NCBI RefSeq assembly: GCF_901709675.1
Contig: NC_051106.1
Coordinates: forward strand, 7,574,001-7,638,000
Source: Syngnathus acus
Taxonomy: Eukaryota; Chordata; Actinopteri; Syngnathiformes; Syngnathidae
Reading direction: 5' to 3'
Length of the DNA stretch: 64,000 nucleotides
The notes under the pieces are model-generated. The model worked only from the letters and a program-made list of their open reading frames with translations. It was not told the origin of the DNA and did not search any database. Shown one piece after another: positions 10,087-21,071 of the stretch. The position numbers and the translations under genes were made by a program. Position 1 is the stretch's first letter. The number at the start of each line of letters is the position of its first letter.

Positions 10087-11863
10087 TCACTTCTCGCGTC
10101 CGCAGTCGGTGCACAGGATGTTGTCACGCTGGGTGAGGAAGCCTCGGCCCACCAGGCAAACGGAGCATTGCCCGCAATTGAAGCACTCGCTGTGCCACTG
10201 ACGCTCCTCGAAGGAGATGTACTTGGCGCCGGCAATACCTGTGCAAAAAAAAAAAAAAAAACACACAGGTCATTCCGCACTTAGGCCACTCCCATCAAAA
10301 AGACCAAGGTGTCTCACTTGTGATGGGCTTGGTGCAGCCCACACACTTCTTGGCGTAGAGCTGGCTGAAGCATTCCAGGCAGTACGGGTAGTTTTCCTTG
10401 GAGGTGAAACGCTGACCCGTCAGCTGCTTCTTACAGCCGATGCACAGGAAGCACTCGCGGTGCCACGGCTTTTCCTGGTATGTCACGCCGCCCGTAGTGA
10501 TGGCCTGCCAAATACCGTGCCGCCGCATCAAGTTTATTGCCGTGACTCCGACGCGGCCACACGCACCGAGCTTACCTTCTTACAAGCGCAGCACTGGTAG
10601 GCAAACTGCTTCTCGAAGCAGCCCACGCAGAAGTAGCCGTTATCTTTGGGGATGAAGGACTTAGTTCCGATGGGCTGCTGGCAACGGTGGCACAGGAAGC
10701 ACGTCTCGTGCCAGCTATTGCCTTTGTACTCCATTTTGCGGGAACCTGACACGAGAGAGAGGGGGGGTTGACGAGAGCAAGTCAGACACTCAAAATAGTC
10801 ACGGCTGCGACGAGCTAACGCTAGTGTTTATCTTGGAAGGGATTTAGCGCATAGCTCTGCGGTATTACGTTGCTGTGCGCGAGGTTGTTGATGGACGGTA
10901 AAATAGTCATCGAAAGAGAATCGGAGCACCTGGCATGATTGTCTTCTTGCAGGTGGTGCATTTGGACGAGTAGTCGTTGGCGTGGCACTCGGTGCAGAGC
11001 GTCAGGTCGTCCTTGGCGGCGAAGGCCTTCTCCACCAGGGAGCGGCTGCACTTGGCGCACTTGAAGCATTCCTCGTGCCAGTGACGGTCCTTGTAGGACA
11101 AGTCCTAGTCCCATCAATGGACAGATAAGTAGAGGCACGTCAGATTTGGTTTTATTGTTTTCTATTAATAAGTTCAAGCTGCAGGCCATGGATGACTGCA
11201 ATAGTTGGTCAAGTCCAAGGGGGATAACTATTTGGCAAGCACTAGGTTACTTTCACTGTTCCAGCATCACAATTGAGTAGGTCATAGTTCATTTCCACTA
11301 TCTAATGACACACTTTTTTGACTGTTTTAAATCAGTCAAATAACTTCTAGGTATAAAAGCTTCATGGTCTTACTATCTAGTAGGTTAGTTTCTCACAGTT
11401 TAACAAGTGGTAAGTCAGAGTAACTGTAGCACATTAGATGCTAGTCTATCGTTTTTTTGGAAAGTAATACATTGAAATTTGAGTCATAGAGGAACACTAT
11501 TTGGCACGTACTAGCACTGTTCCTCTTGATTATAACAATGCTTTTTTTTTTCCACTGTACTTCGCTTTATGTGTAAACACTAAGCTAGTGTACCTCCATG
11601 GTTCTTAGCATTCATTCACTTGCTTAGGACCACAGTTATGAAAAGTTAATTTGCGAGTCCAACTTTTGTTCGGCTCAAGCACTTGCACGCCGAGTGCCTA
11701 CCTTGCAGTTGGCGCCGATGGGCTTGGCGCAGCTCTGGCAGCAGTTGGCAAACAGGCTCTCGTAGCACTTAGTGCAGTACTGTGTGTCCTCTTTCATGAT
11801 GTACTTCTTCCCCAGCAGGGAGTCTTTGCAGTAATGGCAGTCGAAGCGCTCGTTGGTGGACAT
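10087..11863 (-). CDS. fhl5: four-and-a-half LIM domains protein, FHL5-like (FHL2/FHL5 group), 281 aa, five coding exons
   Basis: Coding exons 11863-11702, 11104-10930, 10745-10576, 10504-10318 and 10238-10087 total 846 nt, with consensus GT/AG borders and agreeing phases. The product begins MSTNERFDCHYCKDSLLGKKY and ends CTDCGREK. It has one half LIM zinc finger (residues about 9-33) followed by four complete LIM domains with regularly spaced Cys/His ligands, the layout of the FHL family (about 280 aa). FHL proteins are non-enzymatic adaptors and transcription cofactors; FHL5 (ACT) is known as a CREM/CREB coactivator and is also expressed in smooth muscle. The sequence mixes FHL2-like and FHL5-like positions. 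I favour fhl5 because SLLGKKY, PGSRKMEYKGN and CFEKQFAYQC fit FHL5, and because fut9 and manea, FHL5's neighbours on human 6q16, lie beside it. fhl2 remains possible. Confidence 0.85.
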
Positions 11864-14800
11864 TGTCGCTGATAGTCGCTCGGGGCGCTTAGCCGATACG
11901 AAGCCGGAATGAGGATGAGCCGTGAGATGCTCCGACGAAAGGCGGTATGGAAAAAAGGGGGCGAGGCGCGGATTAAGGGGTATCCACCGGGCCAGGGGGT
12001 GTCTTCTATAAATACTGCCTCTCTTATTAGCTGTAATCTCCGGGGGAGGTCCGACGTGCGGCGCTGCATCATTCTGGACCTTTTAAGGGAGACCATGTCC
12101 AGCACATCACTAAGCCTTTTCAACTGTGGGCCAGAAAAGAAGGCCCGGAGGTTTGGAAAGCCATTTGGGCATTTATACCCTATCCTTGGTATTCCTCTTA
12201 GTGTGCACTACTAGTACGCTCTTACTCGTACGACTGGATTGCGTTTGTGAGGACAAAGGGCATATTAGTAGATGGCCTTTAAGATGGACCTCAAGGGCCC
12301 TATTTTCGTAGACAGGCGCATTAAACACTGGCGTGTCTTCTTTTTCGTTCTGGGGCAAGTCTTGCTTACCCTGTTTGGAAATTTGGCAGAGCATGCCGCC
12401 CCTCGCTGGCAGTTTTCTATTACATGCCCTCGTTGCACCTTGCAAATTGGTGACAGAAAATAGAGTAGATTTTAAAAATTTCTCTTGTGGTGCAGAATTT
12501 GGGTGGATTTGATTGGGCCGGAGGAGCCGAATGGGCTTGGCTGCGTTCACACCCACAACGGCACAGACCGCCCTTTTTACGTCGGCTTGGCTGTGAAATT
12601 AGTAACAGAGTCAAACACGCCTCTAGGCAGATTTACTCTGGATTTGCACCTGACAATAAAAGCTGCTGTAATATTAGTATTTTTTTTGCAGAAAAAGCTA
12701 AGCTGGACCATTTCTACGTCGAGGGACCGCTGGAATAAACTTCTAGTGCATGTGATTCGCGACTTATCAACAAAACCCTTCTGAAATGACACAAATCCTC
12801 TCATTTTTTTTGTGCAGCATCAACAAGTGATTGACAGTCGCCAAATTACTTTACAGTCTTGAACTGTGCTGCTATCGTTTTTCCCAACGGATCAAGCGAG
12901 GCAAACATCTTCATAAAAATAGCCCCCAGGAAGACCACTGGGCTAATCCTCCAACGTTACGCTGCCAAGACGAACTATATCCTGTCGACACTTAACATTC
13001 CCTCCGTGTCTATTAAACAAGACATCTCTAAGGAATAGCGCACGCTGACCCGGATTAGACCCTATTTTTCATTTTGTAGGAAGATTACGCAAAGAGTTGA
13101 ATTAAAGCGCAACAGTGCTCAAGCTCAGCGGATGACAATCCTAAAAAATCTTAAGACCTTAGTGTCAGCACCTCTGAAAAGTTCAACAAATCGCGTGCCA
13201 TTTTTTAATCCGTGTTATGAATCTTCGATTTTTTTTAGCATCAGTGACAGATAACAGGTGCTTCTCGATTATACGTGACACCAAAATGAAAATCTGATGA
13301 TATTTGTAATCCTCTGATTTTGATAGGTGAGGCCACTGCCATCTGATTGTCAGATGAAAAAGGCCTTTATTTGACCCCCACCTCGATGGCACTCTTATCT
13401 GAATGTACTCAGGCTTTGTAAATCCGCCATCGGATTTTGTTTGAAGTATTTACACCGGCGGCTCCTTTCAAGGCGACGACTTGTGGGAGAGAGTGACTGT
13501 CGGACACATTGACGTGGCACAAAGGCCTTGCCGACAGCTGGTTGGCATGGCGATGACATCCTAAGTGGCATCCATTAGACAAAGTCCCGCTGTGGAGGTT
13601 AAAGACACAAGCGCGCCACCAAACCTCCCTCACCTCCCTCTGGGTACAGCTGGAGCGTCAACAAATAGGGCAACGGTTATGGGTGGGCGAAAAGAACCTT
13701 GCATCTCTTCACGGAGGACCAGTCCGGGAATCTTACCTGACCCATTTTCCTCAATTTTCACCAAAATGAATCATGGCATGAGGTTAGGCAGATGGGTATG
13801 TAGATTGCGCAATGTACAGTCCTGAGAGGTGGCTCATGAGTTCTTATCTTCTATGAAGGTTAAATAAAATTTCAAACATATAAAGTCCCTCTAGTTATTG
13901 TTGATGGCCAGATCAATGCTTGTATACATAGTAGCCTAAAATAAATGTCTCCATCACCCAAGGACAAAAATAAACTTACTTTTAATGATGCAAGGTCACT
14001 TGGGTCGTCCAGACAGCAAAGATGGAGAAAGCAACAAGGGCGAGTCCAAAGTCCACCAGACGATGTCAGCAAAGCGCTCCTAGTTCACGAAGTCCTACCA
14101 AACGCTCCTTGTCTTCATTGGCGACTTCGTTTCTCCACACAGGCCTTAATTATTGCGTTAGCTTGTCGCTAATTGCTTAGCAAACTCTGTGCGCTAGCAT
14201 TAGCGGCTAATTTCCCTCACTGACGTCTTCTGCTAAGTCGTTCACTAAACCGACTAACTCTATCCCAGTTAACGTTTCCAAAAGCATCCTCCCTGAACAT
14301 TTTGGACATTTTGGATAAAAGTTCCACTTTTCTGAATCCACTCGAATATTTGTCTCTCGCCCGCCGTCGTCCATCTTTTCTTTTCTGGCTCCACCCCTTT
14401 TCATGACCTCTCACCCCGGATGTGATTACCACATTTCCAATTAACAATTATATAACACAAATGTATTGTTATCCCTCTTTTTTCCACATAATCATATCGA
14501 ATCACATTCAAACTGAAATTAATACTGTGCCAACTAGAAGTGTCAAAATATGTATAGCTTTGCAGTGCAATTCCTTGACTCGTGCAGATTGGTTGGACCC
14601 TATACCAATGTTAACTGAGCCTTCCTATTAATCCTCAAATAGCATCAGTGGATAACTGACATCACTGAACTGACTAACACACAAAGACAGAGGACTTGAG
14701 TAGAAAAGCCGGCACTGCAAAAAGAAGGTAAAGGCAGAAGTACTGTTTTGTGCTTTAAAAAAAAAAATCCCCGTCAATTATACACAATAATCATTTGCAG

Positions 14801-15180
14801 AATTGACATGAAAAATAGCTACGCACAAAAAAAACCATGCTCCTTTTTGTATCTTTTCTTTGCTGCATTGTCAGTTGGTTGGAACGGATTAATAACATCT
14901 CCATTCATTGCAATGGGTAAAGCTGATCTGAGATAGAAGAGACGAGTTCAACTCCTCTGTACTGAAGTCGGACTTAAATATATACTTGGTCACTTCCCAC
15001 TAGTACGCAGAGGATAGGGATGCAAATAGCGATGTGGTTGCGAGGGTCAGGTCGTAACTAACAACAGGCCGAGGTTTGAGGCATAACCAACATAACATAC
15101 TCTCCTTGACATCATCAATCACTTAGCTGGGCTTCTCCCAAGCTATTTATACCAGCCCACACGCATTATATTGCACTTTG
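11864..15180. other. fhl5 upstream region and intergenic DNA
   Basis: No gene recognised. A TATA-like CTATAAATAC lies at 12006-12015, about 145 bp upstream of the fhl5 ATG. Read on the minus strand it also resembles a MEF2 site, which would suit a muscle LIM gene. A CpG-richer patch around 14180-14420 has no recognisable exon. Confidence 0.35.
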
Positions 15181-15201
15181 TGTGTGTGTGTGTGTGTGTG
15201 T
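15179..15201. repeat. (TG)n microsatellite
   Basis: About eleven uninterrupted TG units in the fut9 downstream region. Confidence 0.9.
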
Positions 15202-16751
15202 ATTTTGGAATAGGTGCCATCAAATGTTTCACTCTTTATTTTTTTTCTTTGACACTAGCTGACATCTAGAGTTCAAATACAACATTTGGCAAAATACAGT
15301 GATTTGGCAAAAATGGGAAAAAAAAACCCTCAATCGATCCATTTCAAATGGAAATACACTCGACACGAGTTGATCCCACGTATAATGTGAGTTTGTTCTT
15401 TTTCGGACATTAGAGACACGGCGTGCGAGAGCGACACATTCGCACATGCGAAGGCCGCACAAGTTTGGCAAAACAAGAGAGACAAGCGGGCGAACGCAAC
15501 AAACACACACCCGAGCGTGAAATCGTCAAAGCTCGGTAAAATTTACCACGACACTTCCATCGATGTCAGGGTGTGCCAAACATTGAAAAATATACACAAC
15601 AAATTCCTTCTTATGTCATCTGACATTTTTTTTTCTTTTTACATGAATACAGCTTTCACTATGGCTCTCCATAAGAAAAAAAAGTTCTTTCCAGTAGTGG
15701 TGAGCACTGGACACATCCTTCCAAATACAGATAATATCGATATTGATATTGTTATCAATGTTAATGAGATGGATTTTTTTTTTTTCAAATATACAGCAGA
15801 CTATGTTTCTCCATAAATTGAAGGATTTCATGGAGTACTTTGGTAATTTATACATATACTCACAATTTATTGTAGTTTTATTTTTTAAAGTCGGACAATA
15901 ACTGCACTGCAAATATTCTGCCATGGAAAAAAATAGTTTGTTAGCATTTGTGGCAGAGTGATCATTTTGAACACTTTGATTAAATCCCAAAAAATAGTGC
16001 AATGAAGGGAGAAATTACTTTTTAAATATATTCACAGTTTTTATGTATTATTTCTTTTTAAATATTATTTATGTTTGAATACAGACAGAAAAACAAGTGA
16101 ATATAATGTTTTCTATTGACCCAAAATTTAACTTCACTATTTTGCTAGAAAATTCTGTCCGCTAACTAATTTAAAAAAACAAAGGCAATTGTAATTTTCC
16201 TTTTGGCATCCATCTTAAGTATCGTAAATCATCAGTTTATATACACCACTACTTTCCAGTGTATGGCAGAAGATAAAAATGATGTATAAAAGGCTGACTT
16301 TGCACTTTGCAATCTCAGTTCACGTCATGCCAAAGTCTATCACTCAAACGTTAGGTCAGAATTACAGTATGAAAAAACAAGATAAAGCACATAACTTTCA
16401 AATAAACCATAAACATTGCATAAATATACGCAAATAAATGTGCATTTGGAATGCTTGGAGGAAAAAAGAAAAAATTATACTGCAAAGACAAAACTCTCCA
16501 TGAGTCCCTGCCAAGGGATCACCTAGTCACGCAAAAATGTCGAAACTTGAGCCGCCAGTGAGACTTCAGCAAGAAAAGGGTTTTTTTTTCTCACTTTCTT
16601 TGGTTTCTCTTGTCGGCGACACATATTCCGTTGTTCAGGCATCACTTTGCGGGGACGAGAGAAAAAAAAATCAAAATAAGGCTTCCCATAAAATTGGCTC
16701 AATTTGAATCAAATCACTGAATCAATACAAAAAAAAGAAGTGCAAGCAGTG

Positions 16752-16768
16752 AGGGGGGGGGGGGGGGG
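16752..16768. repeat. G homopolymer about 16 nt, just downstream of fut9
   Basis: An uninterrupted G-run (C-run in the fut9 transcript sense) lies about 40 bp after the fut9 stop codon, inside the probable 3' UTR. Such runs are error-prone in assemblies. Confidence 0.85.
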
Positions 16769-16804
16769 CAATGAATCCAAGTCAAAAAGCCTTCACAAGC
16801 TGGC

Positions 16805-17884
16805 TCAGCCCCAGAACCACTTGTCCAGGTTCTTGACCGTCTTGTACTCCCTGTGCCTGCGCAGGTAGTCGCAGGCCAGGCACGTGTGCTCAGCCCAGAA
16901 CATTGATGTCTTCACCTTAAAGTGCCGCCGCCACTCAAAGTATCTGAGATACATCTCCTCGTTCTTGTCCAGGAGCAGAAGGTAGTCGGCCAGCTCCTTG
17001 GGCGAAGCGAAATCATCCACATGAATGAAGGCGTCCCCCTGGACAAAGTTCTCGTAGTTCTGTCGAGACGGGCCCAGCACCACGGGTACGGTGCCCGCGG
17101 CCAGAGGGTTGTAGAACTTCTCGGTGATGTAGTCCTTGTGGATGGAGTTTTCAAAAGCCAGGTAGAATTTACAGCTGGCGATGGTGGGAAAGAAGTCCTG
17201 GTCCGTGATGTACTCGCCGAAGGCTTGGCCGTACGCGTGCACCTCGATGTGCTTATACAGCTCGTTGTAGTACTTGACGCGCACATGCTCCTGGTTCCAG
17301 TTGCTCACGATCCAGCAGATCAGCTTGTTCTTGCTGGGCGGGACAAAGTCGCCCTCGCTCTCGGTGGCCAACAAGGAGCCGTAAGGCACTTCGATGTCGG
17401 CGTCGCGACGGTAGTTGAGCGTCAGGTTGAAGATGTTCTCGATGCCGGCCAGTTGGGAAGAGTGTGACGGTGACTCCAGGTTCATCCAGACCCACTTCTG
17501 GAAGGACGGACGCTGAAGCGGCGGCAGGTTGGACAAGTCGGAGCTGATGTCCCGGTGGTGGATAAGAACGCCGTCTGACTTGTTGTAGAGGTTCCGGTCG
17601 GCCGTGACCAAACAGCCGTCGATATTGAAGACCGACGGGCACACGCTCAGGTCGTACGTCTTTCCGAAAGGCCAGAACCAGATGAGCACCGTGGTTATGT
17701 TGCGGTCAACCTTGGAGTAGAAGGCGCCCTTGACATGCTCGCTGGACACGTTGGACTCCACGGGACCAGACAGCCAGCTGGTGGACGGCTTAAAATACAT
17801 CAAGAAGAGAGTCACGAAGCACCCGAGGATGAAGGTGCCCCAAAAAAGTGGTCGTAGGATTCTGTGCACGGCTGCCGAGGACAT
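16805..17884 (-). CDS. fut9: alpha-1,3-fucosyltransferase 9, 359 aa, single coding exon
   Basis: One uninterrupted frame encodes a type II Golgi membrane protein: a short cytosolic tail, a membrane anchor at residues about 12-30, a stem, and a GT10 catalytic domain. The fucosyltransferase signature is intact at residues about 240-272 (KFYLAFENSIHKDYITEKFY, then VPVVLGPSR). N-glycosylation sequons are at N45, N62, N101 and N153. The C-terminus WFWG matches the WFWN ending of FUT9. The enzyme moves fucose from GDP-fucose to N-acetylglucosamine in lactosamine chains, making the Lewis x (SSEA-1) epitope, and is prominent in brain. A CAG acceptor at 17896-17894, nine bases before the ATG, shows an intron in the 5' UTR, as in other FUT9 genes. 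Length equals human FUT9 (359 aa). The a/b copy cannot be told. Confidence 0.95.
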   Translation of the reverse strand: MSSAAVHRILRPLFWGTFILGCFVTLFLMYFKPSTSWLSGPVESNVSSEHVKGAFYSKVDRNITTVLIWFWPFGKTYDLSVCPSVFNIDGCLVTADRNLYNKSDGVLIHHRDISSDLSNLPPLQRPSFQKWVWMNLESPSHSSQLAGIENIFNLTLNYRRDADIEVPYGSLLATESEGDFVPPSKNKLICWIVSNWNQEHVRVKYYNELYKHIEVHAYGQAFGEYITDQDFFPTIASCKFYLAFENSIHKDYITEKFYNPLAAGTVPVVLGPSRQNYENFVQGDAFIHVDDFASPKELADYLLLLDKNEEMYLRYFEWRRHFKVKTSMFWAEHTCLACDYLRRHREYKTVKNLDKWFWG

Positions 17885-18177
17885 TACTCTGTACTGGAAG
17901 AAGAACAGAACGGGAAATTATATCTCGGCGTGTGGCTGAAGACCGTTGTGGTTATGTAACATCTCGATACCAACCTTGTGGATTTGACTTGCAGCTGGAA
18001 TCCAAGAAGAGCAGACGTTCCTACATGGAGTCTTCAACTAGAGGTGGCTACAGCGACGATCCGACGGGCTGGGATGTGTCTTTAACAGGTCCTCTTAATG
18101 CCTTTAATTTTTTGGGGGGGCAAAGCAAGCACAAAAATGAAACATCAAGTGATGTTTCAGTAACCTTCAACCTTTCT

Positions 18178-18290
18178 TAAATAAGCCGCACCGTACTATA
18201 AGCCGCATGTGCACACGAGTTAATTACCGTAATTCTCGGACTAAAAGTCGCTCCGGAATATAGGTCGCATTATATAACTATATTGTAGCG
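18178..18290. mobile_element. fragment(s) of MITE related to the element at 519
   Basis: TACCGTAATTCTCGGACT at 18225-18242 matches the left end of the 519-689 element with two changes. It is followed by similar GTCGC phrases. Upstream, ATAAGCCGCA occurs twice. No matching right end was found, so the copy is truncated. Confidence 0.55.
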
Positions 18291-18971
18291 TTAAAAAAGT
18301 ACAAGGAAAGACGTGGGTTTGGTAAACGGCTCTTAATTTAACAAAACAAACTTCCAGGCGTGTGGCGGCGTGGACTTCCAGCCACGGAGGTGGAAGAGAG
18401 ATCCATAGAATAGGACCGGGCGTGCGTAAAAGCCATGAGCTGGGACCAACGTGAGCAATATGAAGCCGAAAAAACGGAGCGGAGAATTTGTTCGTTACTG
18501 TAGGTCCTGTGATGTTCGAACAAAGTCTGCCTTTGGTCTCTTGCAAAAGCATATTTATTGAGAACAAGCGGGGCGGGGGTGACATTGGAAATGATTGATT
18601 AATTAAACCAGCAACTGGTTAATCAGTGTGGAGGGTCCCAGCTTATTGTTTTATCAGGTTATGAATAACAGAAACTAGTGGAGCATTTTAGATGACTAAC
18701 TAAGCAAGAATGTTTGCACATCATTTGGAAAGTTTCAACAACCGAGGTCAAGGAAATGTAAAAGGTTGAAACAAAGTGAATAATTCTAGTTTCACGGAAC
18801 AGATGGGCGACCAAATGCAGCTTGGACCAGGGTTTATTGAAGAGAACGAACTAACAGAACGGACAAACTGACATGACTTAACAAAACAATAACTTGACAT
18901 CTAGTCTACATTCTAACATAATCATACCATCAAGATCATTTGTAAACCCTAACAATGTCCACGGAGGAGGT

Positions 18972-19260
18972 CAGAGGCGTAGCCAAGCCGGGGCGAGCCG
19001 GGGCGGCGCCCCGGTTAGGGCTCCCTGCGCCCCGGTTGAAAAAAATCGAGCTTTTTCGATTCTTCATTTTCATGCCGTTTTTTTCTTTCGGTCTTGCGCG
19101 AATGTGCTTGCGCTATTCTATGTGCGCGATGTTATCCATTCACCGTTTGCCTCCCGGACCCGGATGTTGTTTTAGCGATCAGCGAACGGCGTGGGCGATG
19201 TTCGATTTTTTTTCCTGTGGGGGTGCGCCCCTACTGGAAAAATTCCTGGCTACGCCTCTG
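18972..19260. mobile_element. hAT-type non-autonomous element with perfect 8 bp target duplication
   Basis: The left end reads CAGAGGCGTAGCCA and the right end TGGCTACGCCTCTG, a perfect 14 bp inverted repeat. The 289 bp element is flanked on both sides by GAGGAGGT (18964-18971 and 19261-19268). An 8 bp duplication is diagnostic of hAT insertion. The interior has no transposase and contains C/G-rich arms near each end. Confidence 0.93.
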
Positions 19261-19503
19261 GAGGAGGTCAAGGACGTAAAAAAGTCACTTGACTTCCTTT
19301 CAGAAGAAGTTTCTGCTGTGAGGATAGGGTAGGAACCTAAAAAGCGATGCTTCCTCCAACTCTTTTTCGAGCATTCTTTTTTACTGATTTTTTTTTTCAG
19401 TTTGTTGGTTTATCGTTTGTTGTATGCACTTGCACATGGCACTTAAAAGTGTTATTTGTTTTATTTTTTATCCTTTTCTATTTTCAATATGTTTAAAATA
19501 AAG

Positions 19504-19552
19504 ACATCATTCATTCATTCATTCATTCATTCATTCATTCAGTCATTCATTA
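19504..19552. repeat. (ATTC)n microsatellite
   Basis: About eleven ATTC units with one AGTC interruption near the end. Confidence 0.92.
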
Positions 19553-19870
19553 TGGAGGACAAAAGAAATGCATATATTGCCGATTTTAAGTTAAAGGCAG
19601 TCGATGTTGATGCCATCGTGTTGCTTCACCCTTTTCTTTATTTCCCGGTCACGTCTACTCTGGAGCAGCTATACGTGTCGCTCGCTATTTAAATGTAACT
19701 TAGCGCTTTGTGCATGAATAAAATGAGCATGAACAGACCCTTGTCACTGAAAATGCTAGAAAAAAAATGGATCAAAAGGGAGACTGGCCAAGTGTTGGGC
19801 GAAATCTATCTGACGCTGTTCCAATCGGACACTGACGAGGAAGACTTCGATGCCCGTCACGAGAGCACCT
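19552..19870 (+). pseudogene. decayed DNA-binding/transposase-like frame, possibly pogo/Tigger type
   Basis: An ATG at about 19552 opens MEDKRNAYIADFKLKAV, which resembles the start of helix-turn-helix domains in pogo/Tigger-type transposases (basic, then FKL plus V). The frame then degenerates and stops at 19690-19692. Further on, another frame contains an acidic SDTDEEDFD stretch (about 19826-19853) of a kind found near the end of such proteins. The evidence is two short resemblances by eye only. Confidence 0.25.
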
Positions 19871-20271
19871 GAGATGCGGAGCTGAAGGTCATTCGCGGCC
19901 GACACGATGCCGCCGTCACGCAAGTCGCGTTCGGCGCAATTCGGCCCCCTGGACGTGCGCGAAATCCGCCATCCGTCACCGGGGGGGTTGGGGGGGGGGG
20001 GCAAATAAAGGAATTCGACTCACCATCTCGAGAAACCTTCCAGTCATTGTATTCGCATGACGACGATGTGTTTGGAATTATCCACCGTCGTGTGAGCGTC
20101 ACCACATCCAGACCAGCCCACATTCATACTTTTTCTTCCGTGTGCGCGCGCGTTGCACCTTGTAACGCGTGTAATGCGCACTGGATGCTGCGGCAGAAGA
20201 ATTTACATGTTAAAAAAAAAAAGCAAGAAATATGGTGCATGTGCATGCATCGTGTACGTGTGCTGCTGAGC

Positions 20272-20411
20272 TGTGATGTGCTGGCTCGCTGACTTGTTCT
20301 GTTTATCACCACTGCGGGGCTCCACCGTGCGCGCGTTTTTGTGGGATGATGTGCAGGCTCGCTACTTTGTGTTGATCGCCACTGCGGCGCTCCAGTTTGC
20401 GCGTTTGTATT
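20272..20411. repeat. imperfect tandem duplication, about 73 bp unit, 2 copies
   Basis: GATGTGCTGGCTCGCT, then CACCACTGCGGGGCTCCA, then GTGCGCGCGTTT in the first copy recur as GATGTGCAGGCTCGCT, CGCCACTGCGGCGCTCCA and TTTGCGCGTTT in the second. Confidence 0.75.
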
Positions 20412-20459
20412 CATTGTGCTTTGGGGAAAATACGGTGGACATTAATACACTCCTCCACA

Positions 20460-20567
20460 GACAATGGATCATTTTTAAGCAGTTCAAGTTGTACAGGTTA
20501 TGTGTCCTATAAAGACAATGGATTATTTTTAAGCGGTTCAAGTTGTCCAGGTTATTTGTCAAATAAA
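20460..20567. repeat. imperfect tandem duplication, 54 bp unit, 2 copies
   Basis: GACAATGGATCATTTTTAAG with its following CAGTTCAAGTTGTACAGGTT recurs 54 bp later with a few substitutions (GACAATGGATTATTTTTAAG). It lies directly after the 73 bp duplication. Confidence 0.85.
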
Positions 20568-20816
20568 GGCAAACGTTGTGAAAGATTTTCTTATTTTATA
20601 ACACCAAATCTGGCTCTCTACAGTGAGGGGTGTGTAGATTTTTTTCTATTCACAATAAATGCTGTCAAGCAACTTCAGACTCAATTTACTGTACAGTGAC
20701 CAGACTAGGCTGAGTCACTATTTAGACCTTTGCCATGGACAGTCACAGCGTAGCCTTCCTTCATTGGTTCAGGTTATAAAAGAGCTGGTCAATGATGGAT
20801 TAAATGATAATCACCA

Positions 20817-20822
20817 TTTATT
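20817..20822 (-). other. manea: candidate polyadenylation signal of manea
   Basis: AATAAA on the minus strand, about 250 bp after the manea stop codon. Confidence 0.4.
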
Positions 20823-21071
20823 TTTATTAATATTGAAAGTACCATCAATATCTCCCTTGGGTTCATGATTGCATACATGCTAAATGCAGTGTTGATGCTT
20901 TATGGTCCTTTCAGTTTAAGACCTTAGCCTCCATCTTGTGGCATATGCAAGTCATCAGAACATTTTTTTGGGTGGGGTGTCAATGACTCAGAGATTTTTG
21001 CTCTTCACAGCAGAGATCCGCCCGTGCCCCACCTATGTGACCATTGGAAAGCCCCTCAAGTCCCGGGCGGA

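Larger units (their letters stand above)
17894..20816. other. intergenic stretch, repeat-rich
   Basis: It should contain the fut9 upstream exon(s), which I cannot locate. It carries a fragment of the 519-type MITE, a complete hAT-type element, an ATTC microsatellite, a decayed transposase-like frame and two local tandem duplications, each listed separately. Confidence 0.5.

Noticed and set aside
16922-17642. Open frames overlapping fut9 in both orientations
   Set aside because: GC-rich single-exon coding sequence leaves shadow frames open. Only the 359-codon frame matches a known family.
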